From JBIOJM01 sp044450785 (GTDB lineage: Bacteria > Planctomycetota > Planctomycetia > Isosphaerales > Isosphaeraceae), in assembly GCA_044450785.1 (NCBI GenBank), contig JBIOJM010000006.1, forward strand, positions 1 through 64,000: 64,000 nt of DNA, given 5' to 3'. The number at the start of each line of letters is the position of its first letter. Position 1 is the first letter of the stretch. Below the pieces are notes generated by a model. That model worked only from the letters and a program-made list of their open reading frames with translations, ran no database searches and was not told the origin of the DNA. The translations under genes were made by a program, and so were the position numbers. Shown piece after piece: positions 44,580-53,356 of the stretch.

Positions 44580-46442
44580 ATGCTGCACATCCGGATGCGA
44601 CGCCGGTGGCCGCAAATAATCGCCCTGGCGACGCTCTTGGCCACAGGTGGTCTCTGCTGGGTCTGGGCTCGACCGTCCGCGGAGCCGGTAAAGCAGGGGT
44701 TGGACGCCTATGCGCGCGGCGACTGGGAAGCGGCTGCCGGCCTGGCGCGCGTGCGTCTCAAGGCGGACGGCAATGACGTCGCCGCTCTGCGGCTCCTGGC
44801 CCGCGCCTCGGTCCACTTGGGTCGTGATCCCTCGGCGATGGCGGTCTATCACCGGCTCGGCCCTCAAACCATGTTGGCCGACGATCTCTGCCTCTTGGGC
44901 ATCGCCCTGACCCGCACCGGCAACCGTCAGGGGGGCTTGCAGGTTTGGGAGCAGGCACGTTCCATCGACCCGAATCACGCCGAAACGCTCTTCGAGCTCA
45001 CCCAGGCCTACTCCGCGAGCGACCAGCTCACCAAGGCGACCGGGACCGGCCGCCGCCTGGCGTCGTGTTCGGGCTGGGAAGGTCGTGCGGAAGCGCTGCT
45101 CGGCACAATCCTGCTGGCACGCAACGATCCGGCCGGCGCCGTCACTTCCTGGCAACGGGCCCTTGAGCACAATGCGGGAGAGCACGGCGGTGCCTCCACG
45201 CCGATGGTGCCCCGCACCGAGTTGGCCCGCGCCCTGCTGCAAACTCGAAGGCCGGCTGAGGCCCGGCGCCAATTGCAGATCATTCTGACCATGGGGCCCG
45301 ATCCCGAGGCCTTCTGGCTCATGAGCCGCGCGTACCTGCAGGAAGGTGCCCGGACCGAGGCGCTGGCTGCTTGGGAAAAAGCCGGTTCGTTCCGTGACGA
45401 TAACCCGCTTGTCCCCGAGCCCGCCCCGTTTCTCGGGTCGGCAGGCTGCGCCGATTGTCATCCCGCCATCTACCAAGCTCAGCAAGGCTCGCGACATGCC
45501 CGGACCTTCTTTCGGGTCTCCCAACTCGGCGATCTGGACCTCCCCGCACCGTCGTTTTCCGATCCAGCCCAACCGGCGGTCACTCACACGCTCCGGCGGA
45601 GTGAGGGCGGCCGGCTGCAACAGGAAACTCAGGTTGAGGGCCAGGTCCTCCGAGCCGTGGTCGAGTATGCCTTCGGCTCCGGAGACCGTGGTCTGACGCT
45701 GGTCGGGCACGACGACCATGGCCAGGCGCGCGAGCTCCGCCTCTCGCATTATGCCATCGGGGCGGAATCGTGCTGGGACATAACCTTCGGCCATCCCGGG
45801 CACCCTTCCGAGGTCGCGGAGTACCTGGGCCAGCCTCTATCGGACGACGCGGTCCGCCGCTGCTTCCTGTGCCACGTCACCGACCCCCGTGCGGTGCTCG
45901 AGGCAACCGGTCCTCTGGCATCCGACCGAGGGATCGGCTGCGAGAAGTGCCATGGTCCGGGTGGAAACCACGAGGTGGCAGTCAAAGCCGAGTTTCCCGA
46001 CCTGGCGATCGCCAATCCCGCAATGGCCTCGGGCTCGCCTGTCGTGAAGTTATGCGCCCAATGCCACAGCCCGCGCGGCAGGACGGTCACGCCCGACGAT
46101 CCCACGTCCGTCCGCTTCCAGGGAACGACGCTGACCTGGAGCCGCTGCTTCACCGAAAGCAAGGATGCACTCGACTGTGTGACTTGCCACGACCCGCATC
46201 GCAACGTCGTGACATCGACCGCCCACTACGAGGCCAGGTGTCTCTCATGCCATGCCAGCGCGGCTCGTTCCGACGGTTCGCCGGCTCGGGCACGGCGGGC
46301 CAGCCTGTCCGAGACATCTCGCCAAACTCCTTGCCCGGTGGATCCAACCAAGGGCTGCATCGCTTGCCACATGCCGGCCGTCAAGAACGTCCTCCCCCAC
46401 ACGTTCTTCACCGACCACTTCATTCGGGTGCATCGCGACTGA
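44580..46442 (+). CDS. TPR-heptahaem c-type cytochrome, copy 2
   Basis: A 620-residue paralogue of the 42428 gene, with the same anchor (IIALATLLATGGLCWVW), TPR part and seven CxxCH motifs in the same order. DNA identity is very high in the last third and lower in the TPR part, where charge changes accumulate (for example VRLKADGNDVAAL against ARLKVVSDDVAAL). The ATG at 44580 is likely; 44595 is an alternative. The 270-bp gap from copy 1 contains the DUF1553 relic and a TATAAA at 44434-44439, which might serve as a new -10 region but lacks a clear -35. It is convergent with the DUF1553 gene, 27 bp apart. Confidence 0.88.
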   Translation: MLHIRMRRRWPQIIALATLLATGGLCWVWARPSAEPVKQGLDAYARGDWEAAAGLARVRLKADGNDVAALRLLARASVHLGRDPSAMAVYHRLGPQTMLADDLCLLGIALTRTGNRQGGLQVWEQARSIDPNHAETLFELTQAYSASDQLTKATGTGRRLASCSGWEGRAEALLGTILLARNDPAGAVTSWQRALEHNAGEHGGASTPMVPRTELARALLQTRRPAEARRQLQIILTMGPDPEAFWLMSRAYLQEGARTEALAAWEKAGSFRDDNPLVPEPAPFLGSAGCADCHPAIYQAQQGSRHARTFFRVSQLGDLDLPAPSFSDPAQPAVTHTLRRSEGGRLQQETQVEGQVLRAVVEYAFGSGDRGLTLVGHDDHGQARELRLSHYAIGAESCWDITFGHPGHPSEVAEYLGQPLSDDAVRRCFLCHVTDPRAVLEATGPLASDRGIGCEKCHGPGGNHEVAVKAEFPDLAIANPAMASGSPVVKLCAQCHSPRGRTVTPDDPTSVRFQGTTLTWSRCFTESKDALDCVTCHDPHRNVVTSTAHYEARCLSCHASAARSDGSPARARRASLSETSRQTPCPVDPTKGCIACHMPAVKNVLPHTFFTDHFIRVHRD

Positions 46443-46469
46443 GCCAGGACCAGCCGTGATCGCGTCACG

Positions 46470-49400
46470 TCAATGGTTGAACAAGAACGCCGGGCTGTTG
46501 ATCAAGGCCCAGGCGATATCCTGGGTGGCGGTAAGCCGCCGGGTGGAGGCCTGCTGGACGCTCATCTCGAGATCGTGCCGCAAGCCGACGAGCAACGGAT
46601 CGGGCTGGATCGGCCGCTGAACAAACTCGACTTGGTCCCGCAACTCTTTAAGCCTGGGGTCGATCGGCAGCGGTGCCTTACTTGCGTTCACTGCGTCGAC
46701 CTTCTTCCGCAGGTCCGCGTCGACGGCGCGAAAATAGGTAACCAGCAGGTTCTTCTGGACCTCGGTCCGCACTTCGGGCGCGATCGCCAGAATCGCGCGA
46801 AAATCTTCCGGCAGGCTCAGGCCGATCGGTTTGGCCCCGCGTGTGACCGAGAGCCGGAACCGGCCGAGGGTCCATTTTTCGCCGAACTTGTGGTGCATCT
46901 TGAACGTCAGCACGGTCCCGCCGGCGCTGCCGATTGGCTCGCCGGTCTCGAACGTTGCCCAGTGGATCACACCCGTGGCCGGATGGACGGCCCAGCCGTT
47001 GCCCGGGTCGTTCAAACTGCCGTCGATCGCCTTGGCGACCTCGAGGTTGTCCTGGCTGAAATCTGCCAGGGCGTTTGCAAGCTTGACGGGCTTGGCCTGT
47101 TTCGGGTCGGCCTTGGGGGCCGCCGTCAGCTCGAGCTCAGTGAGCACAAAGTTGCCGTCCGCGGCGCGGCCGGGGCCTTGCTTCGGCAGGCGGCTGTCGG
47201 TCAGCACCTCGAGCCGGAGACCGGTGATCCCGGTCAGCTCGGTGTCGGCGACGATCGTCACGACGCCGTTTCTGTTGGGGCCCGAGACGACGATCGATCC
47301 GTCGGGCTGCTTGGTGAGGGTCGAGCGGTTGGTCGCGCTGGTGGCCGCGGGCTCGAGTACGAGCCAGCGATTGACGATCGAGGCGGCCTTCTGCTTCTCC
47401 CATTCGGCCGTCTTCTTTGCGAGCGTCGTGGTCTCATACGTTTTGAGGTCGGCTTCGAGCTTGGCGGTCGTCTCTGCCTTCTTGCGCTCCTGGTCGGCAA
47501 GCTTGGGCGCCCGCTCTTTCTCGTACGCGGCCAGGGCGGCCTGAGCCGTGACGATGGCGGCCTGGCGCCGGCGCTCGAGCGCGGGGCGTTTGAGGGCGAA
47601 CTCGGTCTCGCGCTTGCCGAGATCCTCGGCCATCCGGCGGTGATCGTCGTCGACGGCCTGCATGTCCTTGCGGCAAGTCTCGACTTCCAGGGGAGTGGCT
47701 GGCCGATTGAGGATCTTCATGAACAGCTCGTCGATCAGCTTGACGTCGTCGCTCTGGACCGCCGCCAGTTTGGTCAACTCGTTGCCGGGGTCGGCAATGG
47801 CATCGCCCAAGGTCGGACCGCTGACCAAGGCCATGACCGGGCCGAGCTGCATGCCGCTGGATCGCTCGCATTCGCAGGCGCTTTCGCGAGCGGGCCGGCC
47901 GAAGGTTGCCAGGAAGCCACTGGGCAGCTCCACGCCGGAATCAGGCAAGGCCGCCGCCCGCGTCCCCGGTGCGATGCCCGGGAACCTCGAGACCGAGCCG
48001 GTTACCCGGTAGACGGCGTCGAGCATGACCTCGGCCGGCAGCCGGCGAGCCGCGGCGTGCGCGTAGTTGACCTTGTCATCGGCGTTCCACTTGTTGGTCT
48101 CGATCGAAAGCTGATAGCTCCGCGACTTGCAGATCAGCCGCATGACGTGCCGCACGTCGAAGCTGTTCTGGATGAAATCCTTGGTTAGGTAGTCGAGCAG
48201 GTCGGGGTTGGTGGCCGGGTTGCCGGCACGGATGTCGTCGAGCGGCTCGATGATTCCGCTGCCCAGCAGATAGCCCCAGAGCCGGTTCACATAGCTCTTG
48301 GCGAAATACGGGTTGTCCGTCGAGGTGAGCCATGCCGACAGGTCTTGCCGCCGAGCCTGGCCTGCCGCCGGCTTGGCGTGATCGGACGAAAACGGGAACT
48401 TGGGCGCGGAGACCTTATTGGTCCGGATGTGGGTGACCTCGCCTTTTCCCGTGTCGGCGACGACCTCGTAGAGGGGCTTCGGCGCCTCGACGTCCGTACC
48501 GCCGATCATCCGGCCCTTGCTTGCCGGGTCGCCCGTCAGGCCGACCTGGGCGAAGAAGGCGGCTGTCTGGTAGTACTGGTCTTGCGTCCAGCGCTCGAAG
48601 GGGTGGTCGTGGCACTTGTTGCAGTTGAATCGGACACCCAGGAACAGTTGCGTCGTATTTTCCATGGTCGCCGCCGGGTCGCGGAGGATCTTGAAGTACG
48701 CCGCCGCCGGATTCTCCCGGTTCGAGCCGGTGGCTGTCAGGATCGTGCGGACGAACTTGTCATAGGGCGTGTTGCCGGCGACCTGGGCCCGGATCCAGTT
48801 GCGGAAGGCTAGCGAACCCTCAACTCCCAGGAATTTGCGGTTCACCTGCAGGAGATCGGCCCACTTGTTGGTCCAGTAGTCGATGAAATCGGGGTTACCG
48901 ACCAGGCGATCGACCAGCTCGTCGCGTTTGCCCCGGCTGTCGCGCGGGTCGGCCAGGAACTTGCGAACGTCGTCAGCCGTCGGGGGCAGACCCGTGAGGT
49001 CGAGGGAGACCCGGCGGACAAAATCCGCGTCGGTGCAGAGCCCGGAAGGGAGGATCTTCATTCGCTTCCACTTGGCGGCGACCAGCTCGTCGATCTTGGA
49101 ATAGGACGGCGGGTCGGTCCAGACAAAGCCGGTACGGTCCCCCATGACGGTCATGGTCGTGGATGCATAGCTCCCCTCGAACCGCACCAGGACGGGCGCC
49201 TCGCCGCGCCGCACCGTGGTGATCAGACCGGCGCGGCCGGCGACGGCGACCTCGGAGTTGGCGCTATCGAGAAACGCCTCGCGGCTCACGTCGCGGACCT
49301 CGCCCCCCGCGTAGGTCGCCAAAACGCGAAGCTGCTGCTTGGTCCCGATCCGTTGCACGACCGGATTGACCGGGAAGACCTCGAGTTTGGTGACGCGCTG

Positions 49401-51617
49401 CGACGTCAGGTCAAGCTTGGCGCCGTCGCTGATCCAGGATCGCATGATTTCGTAGTACGGCTCGCCCGGCTGCATCAAGCCACCGCCGACGTGGGGCACG
49501 GCCGCGGTCGGCTTCAAGAGCATCATGCTGTCGTCCGGCGAGGCGAGGTTGACGTGCCGCGCGGCCTGGTCATCGGTCAAGGCCCGCACGTCGAAGATCG
49601 GGTCGTAACCGCGGAGCGAGAGCTTGAACCCGTTCTTCCCCTGGGCCGAGCCGTGGCAGGTCCCCGCGTTGCAGCCCAGCCGCGAGAGCACCGGCGCGAC
49701 GTCGTGCGCAAAGTCGACGCGCACCGGCGTATGGAGCCCCAGAACCGTCACGGGCACGGAGGCGGTCTGGCCCGCCAGGCGGATGACCAGGGCCCCCTTG
49801 CCATCAGCCTTGGGCCGTAGCAACCCCGAGCGCGATATCTCGGCGATCTCGGCCGAGAGGGAGGTCTCGACCATCCGGGTCGCGTCGATCGTCTCTCCTG
49901 ACGTCAGCTTGCCGGTGACCAGAAGCTGGACGTAGGCAAACCGGTTGCTCAGACGGATTTCCTTGGGCTGAACCTCCAGGAACGCGAGGCTCGCACCGGG
50001 CGGAAGCGTCTCGGTCTCGACCGCTTCCTCCTGCTTGGGCGGGACGGCCGTGACCGGCGCGTGCTGCGCCACCGAGTGAGTCTTGACCGTCACCGGGGCG
50101 AACTCCTTGACCAGCGAGCCGGTCTCGGGATTGAAGAACCGCACAATCCCATCGGCGCCGGCGGCGGCCAGGACCTTGCCGTCGGGGCGGAACGCAACTG
50201 CGTAGATCCCACCCTCCCGAATCTTGACGTTGGCGATCCGCTTGACTCCCTCATTGTGATATTTCTCGAGCGAGGCGGCTTCCGCGGCTGAGCGGCTGGT
50301 GACGACCTTCTCCTGGATCGCCTTGATGGCCGCCGGCAAGGCGGTGTCGAAATCGTAATTGTAAACGCTCACCTCGCCGGTACCGTCGAGGCTGCTGCCG
50401 GCGGCGATCCGTTTGCCATCGTTGCTGATGGCTACACTGTAAACTCGCCCAGGCAGCGCGGGAAACTTGCGAATCAAGTTGGAGTCGTCGCCGATGACGC
50501 GGATCGTCTGGCGAAAAACCCGGTAGAGCTTGGGCTCGCCGTCGGAGCCGCCGAGTACGATCTCATCACGCTTCGGGTGGCGAGCGATGGTGGTCAGGCC
50601 CCCCTTGAGTGCCCCCGGGGTGATCGAGGTGATGTTGTCGATGAACCGCTGGGTCGACGTTTCGATCAGCTTGGCGGCCATGTCGCGTCCGAGCGAGATC
50701 AAGTGTGAGCCGTCCGCCGAGAACACGCTGTCCAAGACCCAGTCGTTGTGCGAGCCCATGAACAGGACCTGCTCACCGGTCTTGGCGTCGATGGCCCGGA
50801 CGGTGTTGTCGGCGCAGCCGAAGGCGATCTTGGTGCCGTCGGGCGACCAGCTCGCCCCGTAGACCGTGTCATAAGTGACCGGCACGGAAAGCGCCAGTTT
50901 GCGCTTGGCCACGTCCCAGACCTGCACTTCGCCCATCCGTGCGGGGAGTCCGCCGGTGACCGCCAGCCTCTTGCCGTCAGGCGAGAATGACAGCGACTCG
51001 ATCCGCTCGGACAGACCCACCAGGCGGCCGACGAGCTCCGTGCCGTCTGACTTCCACAAGAGGACTTCGTGGAACCCGGCGACGGCCAGCACCGATCCGT
51101 CGGGCGAGAAGGCCAGGGCCGGGATCACCGGCAGCCGGGTATACTGCGGCGGATGGTCCATATCGTACCGCGCCTGCGCGTTTTGCGGCGTGTCGTTTTT
51201 CGCCCCCTGGGCGATCCAGCGAGTGATCAGCTCGATTTCACCCGCCGAAAGCGGCGGTTTGTCCTGGGGCATCTCGGCCTTGCCCTTTTGGGGGGTGATC
51301 ATCTCGACAAGCTGACTCTCCCCGGGCTTGGCCGGCACGATCGCCGGCTCTTCGCTCTCGCCTCCCTTGAGCATGCGGTCAAACGACGTCATCACATACC
51401 CGCCCCCGGCCTTCGCGGGCTGGTGGCAGCCCTGACAACGAGCCTGGAGGATCGGACGGATCTGCTTGTCGTAGCTGACCTTCTGGGCGGCTTTCGCCGC
51501 CGCCAACCCGGCTTTGTCCTTCTTCGTCTCGTCCCCGGCGCGGGCCGCGGCGTGCAATAACACCAGGGCCGGCAGGGCCACGATCCATCGACTCCGTTTC
51601 CTCATGATCGTCCACAT
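46470..51617 (-). CDS. PSCyt1-WD40-DUF1549-DUF1553 multidomain protein
   Basis: A 1715-residue exported protein. Seen in order: signal (RWIVALPALVLLHAAARAG), haem motif CQGCH (PSCyt1), about seven WD40-type blades (SFSPDGKRLAV, WSPDGTKIAFG), a BIG2/Ig-like segment, a second CNAGTCHG haem-like site, DUF1549 (FVRRVSLDLTGLPPTADD, NKCHDHPFERW), DUF1553 (YFAKSYVNRLWGYLLGSG), a long Lys/Glu/Ala coiled coil, then a C-terminal beta-type domain. The ATG at 51617 has GGGAG 9 nt upstream. It is twice the size of the DUF1549/1553 protein at 11340 and has no DUF1501 partner nearby. Function unknown; an envelope redox/carbohydrate role is commonly assumed for the family. Confidence 0.87.
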   Translation of the reverse strand: MWTIMRKRSRWIVALPALVLLHAAARAGDETKKDKAGLAAAKAAQKVSYDKQIRPILQARCQGCHQPAKAGGGYVMTSFDRMLKGGESEEPAIVPAKPGESQLVEMITPQKGKAEMPQDKPPLSAGEIELITRWIAQGAKNDTPQNAQARYDMDHPPQYTRLPVIPALAFSPDGSVLAVAGFHEVLLWKSDGTELVGRLVGLSERIESLSFSPDGKRLAVTGGLPARMGEVQVWDVAKRKLALSVPVTYDTVYGASWSPDGTKIAFGCADNTVRAIDAKTGEQVLFMGSHNDWVLDSVFSADGSHLISLGRDMAAKLIETSTQRFIDNITSITPGALKGGLTTIARHPKRDEIVLGGSDGEPKLYRVFRQTIRVIGDDSNLIRKFPALPGRVYSVAISNDGKRIAAGSSLDGTGEVSVYNYDFDTALPAAIKAIQEKVVTSRSAAEAASLEKYHNEGVKRIANVKIREGGIYAVAFRPDGKVLAAAGADGIVRFFNPETGSLVKEFAPVTVKTHSVAQHAPVTAVPPKQEEAVETETLPPGASLAFLEVQPKEIRLSNRFAYVQLLVTGKLTSGETIDATRMVETSLSAEIAEISRSGLLRPKADGKGALVIRLAGQTASVPVTVLGLHTPVRVDFAHDVAPVLSRLGCNAGTCHGSAQGKNGFKLSLRGYDPIFDVRALTDDQAARHVNLASPDDSMMLLKPTAAVPHVGGGLMQPGEPYYEIMRSWISDGAKLDLTSQRVTKLEVFPVNPVVQRIGTKQQLRVLATYAGGEVRDVSREAFLDSANSEVAVAGRAGLITTVRRGEAPVLVRFEGSYASTTMTVMGDRTGFVWTDPPSYSKIDELVAAKWKRMKILPSGLCTDADFVRRVSLDLTGLPPTADDVRKFLADPRDSRGKRDELVDRLVGNPDFIDYWTNKWADLLQVNRKFLGVEGSLAFRNWIRAQVAGNTPYDKFVRTILTATGSNRENPAAAYFKILRDPAATMENTTQLFLGVRFNCNKCHDHPFERWTQDQYYQTAAFFAQVGLTGDPASKGRMIGGTDVEAPKPLYEVVADTGKGEVTHIRTNKVSAPKFPFSSDHAKPAAGQARRQDLSAWLTSTDNPYFAKSYVNRLWGYLLGSGIIEPLDDIRAGNPATNPDLLDYLTKDFIQNSFDVRHVMRLICKSRSYQLSIETNKWNADDKVNYAHAAARRLPAEVMLDAVYRVTGSVSRFPGIAPGTRAAALPDSGVELPSGFLATFGRPARESACECERSSGMQLGPVMALVSGPTLGDAIADPGNELTKLAAVQSDDVKLIDELFMKILNRPATPLEVETCRKDMQAVDDDHRRMAEDLGKRETEFALKRPALERRRQAAIVTAQAALAAYEKERAPKLADQERKKAETTAKLEADLKTYETTTLAKKTAEWEKQKAASIVNRWLVLEPAATSATNRSTLTKQPDGSIVVSGPNRNGVVTIVADTELTGITGLRLEVLTDSRLPKQGPGRAADGNFVLTELELTAAPKADPKQAKPVKLANALADFSQDNLEVAKAIDGSLNDPGNGWAVHPATGVIHWATFETGEPIGSAGGTVLTFKMHHKFGEKWTLGRFRLSVTRGAKPIGLSLPEDFRAILAIAPEVRTEVQKNLLVTYFRAVDADLRKKVDAVNASKAPLPIDPRLKELRDQVEFVQRPIQPDPLLVGLRHDLEMSVQQASTRRLTATQDIAWALINSPAFLFNH

Positions 51618-51992
51618 TTCAGTCTGCTCCCTGGATTTGCAATGTGCGAAGCCGTCAGTCGCACGGGGCCTTGGAATGCCGATGTCCCAGGTCATTAGCC
51701 TTACCTCGGGCGAGGCTGCCGTGCTTTGATTCGGCCGGGGAAGTCTACGGGGCATACCTTCTCAAGCAGGCGGGATGGAATGAAGCGAGACCCGCTCCTG
51801 GTCGGGCACGAGCCTGTACGCAGCTCTGTCCGATCCGTAACGTACAGGCATCTACCGGCCGGGCCGGGCAGCGGTGGCCTTTGATGTATTCTAACCATAT
51901 CCCCCGGCCGGATGCCAGCAATACAATTGTTTAACGGGTCGGATTTGTCGGAAACGATGGTTTTGCGAGACGACGAGCCCGGAGACTCGATT

Positions 51993-52601
51993 ATGTATAT
52001 TCCCGCCTCCTTCGCCGAGACAGATTCGACCAAGCTGCATGAGTTCATGAGAAAGCACAGCTTCGCTACCCTGGTCTCCCGGAATGAGATCGGAATCGTC
52101 GCCGGTCACCTGCCGCTGTTGTTCCAGGCATCTGCCGGCTGCATGGGCAGTCTCATCGGACACATGGCGAGGGCAAACCCACAATGGTGTGACGTTCGTG
52201 GCGAGGTGATGGCCGTTTTCACCGGCCCGCACGCCTACATCTCCCCATCCTGGTACGAGACGGCCGGCACGGTCCCGACCTGGAACTACGCCGCCGTTCA
52301 CGCCTACGGCACGTTTCACGTCGTCGAAGACCGGGAATCCCTGCTTGACATACTCCGCGGGACCGTCGAATACTACGAGGGCCCCAGGCAGAAACCCTGG
52401 ACCATCGATGAGACGGCACCCTCCCTGGATCAACTTTTGCGGGGGATCACCGGCTTCCGCATCGAGATCACGAGGCTGGAAGGGAAGTGGAAGCTCTCGC
52501 AGAATCACCCGGAGGAACGGCGCCGGCGGGTGATCAAGGCCTTGGAGGAGCAGCCCGACGAAGACTCCCAGGCGATCGCCGCCATGATGAGAAAGGCATG
52601 A
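51993..52601 (+). CDS. PaiB-like FMN-binding negative regulator
   Basis: A 202-residue protein of the PaiB/FMN-binding split-barrel family. Seen: MYIPASFAETD opening, FATLVS, GHLPLLF, LIGHMARANPQW, FTGPHAYISPSWY and GTVPTWNYAAVHAYG, all PaiB landmarks, and a C-terminal KLSQNHPEERRRRVIKALEE. PaiB was described in Bacillus as a repressor of sporulation and degradative-enzyme genes; here the target is unknown. The ATG at 51993 matches the family start. Its stop overlaps the next start by ATGA. Confidence 0.9.
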   Translation: MYIPASFAETDSTKLHEFMRKHSFATLVSRNEIGIVAGHLPLLFQASAGCMGSLIGHMARANPQWCDVRGEVMAVFTGPHAYISPSWYETAGTVPTWNYAAVHAYGTFHVVEDRESLLDILRGTVEYYEGPRQKPWTIDETAPSLDQLLRGITGFRIEITRLEGKWKLSQNHPEERRRRVIKALEEQPDEDSQAIAAMMRKA

Positions 52602-53356
52602 GCTTCAAGGACAAAGATCATTTCTCCGGCCACGCCGACCGCTACGAGGCGTTTCGGCCCACCTACCCGGAGGCCCTCTTCGCGTACCTCACCTCGCTTT
52701 GCCCCTTTCGTGACCTGGCCTGGGACTGCGCAACCGGCAACGGCCAGGCGGCGGTGGCCGTGGCCGCGTACTTCCGCGCCGTCATCGCCACCGATGCCAG
52801 CCAGAAGCAGATTGACCAGGCCCACCCGCGCGAGAACGTCCGCTACCTCGTCGCCCCCGCCGACGCGGTTTCGATCGATGATGCCTCGGTGGATCTGATC
52901 ACCGTCGCACAGGCCCTCCATTGGCTCGACCTGCCGGCGTTCTACGCCGAGGTGCGGCGCGTTGCCCGGCGTGCCTGCATGATCGCTGTCTGGTGTTATC
53001 AGCTCCACACCATCGCTCCGAAGATCGATGCGATCATCCACCGCCTCTACGCCGATATCGTCGGCGCCGACTGGCCCCCGGAGCGCCGGCTGGTCGAAGA
53101 CGGATACAGGACGCTGGCATTTCCCTTCGAGGAAGTCGACTCGTCGCCGTTCCAGATGGTCCACTCCTGGGACCTCAACCACCTTGTGGGCTACCTGGGT
53201 TCGTGGTCGTCTGTGCAGAGATATCGAACCCGCACTGGGCTTGACCCGCTCGAGCTGATCCGCGCGGAACTCGAATTAGCCTGGGGCGAACCCGGCCAGT
53301 CACGGGACGTAAAATGGCCGCTGCATGTGCGGGTCGGCCGAGTCTCGCCCCGGTAG
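52598..53356 (+). CDS. Class I SAM-dependent methyltransferase
   Basis: A 252-residue Rossmann-type methyltransferase. Seen: DHFSGHADRYEAFRPTYPE opening, motif I DCATGNGQAAVAVAAYF, the ribose-binding acid in VIATDASQKQI, post-I PADAVSIDDASVDLITVAQALHW, and FPFEEVDS. It resembles the family that includes trans-aconitate-type and UbiE-like enzymes, but the acceptor cannot be judged. The ATG overlaps the PaiB-gene stop by four bases, so it is translationally coupled. Confidence 0.88.
   Translation: MSFKDKDHFSGHADRYEAFRPTYPEALFAYLTSLCPFRDLAWDCATGNGQAAVAVAAYFRAVIATDASQKQIDQAHPRENVRYLVAPADAVSIDDASVDLITVAQALHWLDLPAFYAEVRRVARRACMIAVWCYQLHTIAPKIDAIIHRLYADIVGADWPPERRLVEDGYRTLAFPFEEVDSSPFQMVHSWDLNHLVGYLGSWSSVQRYRTRTGLDPLELIRAELELAWGEPGQSRDVKWPLHVRVGRVSPR

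Noticed and set aside
46473..48188. 571-residue plus-strand ORF
   Set aside because: Antisense to the giant DUF1553 gene; low-complexity shadow.
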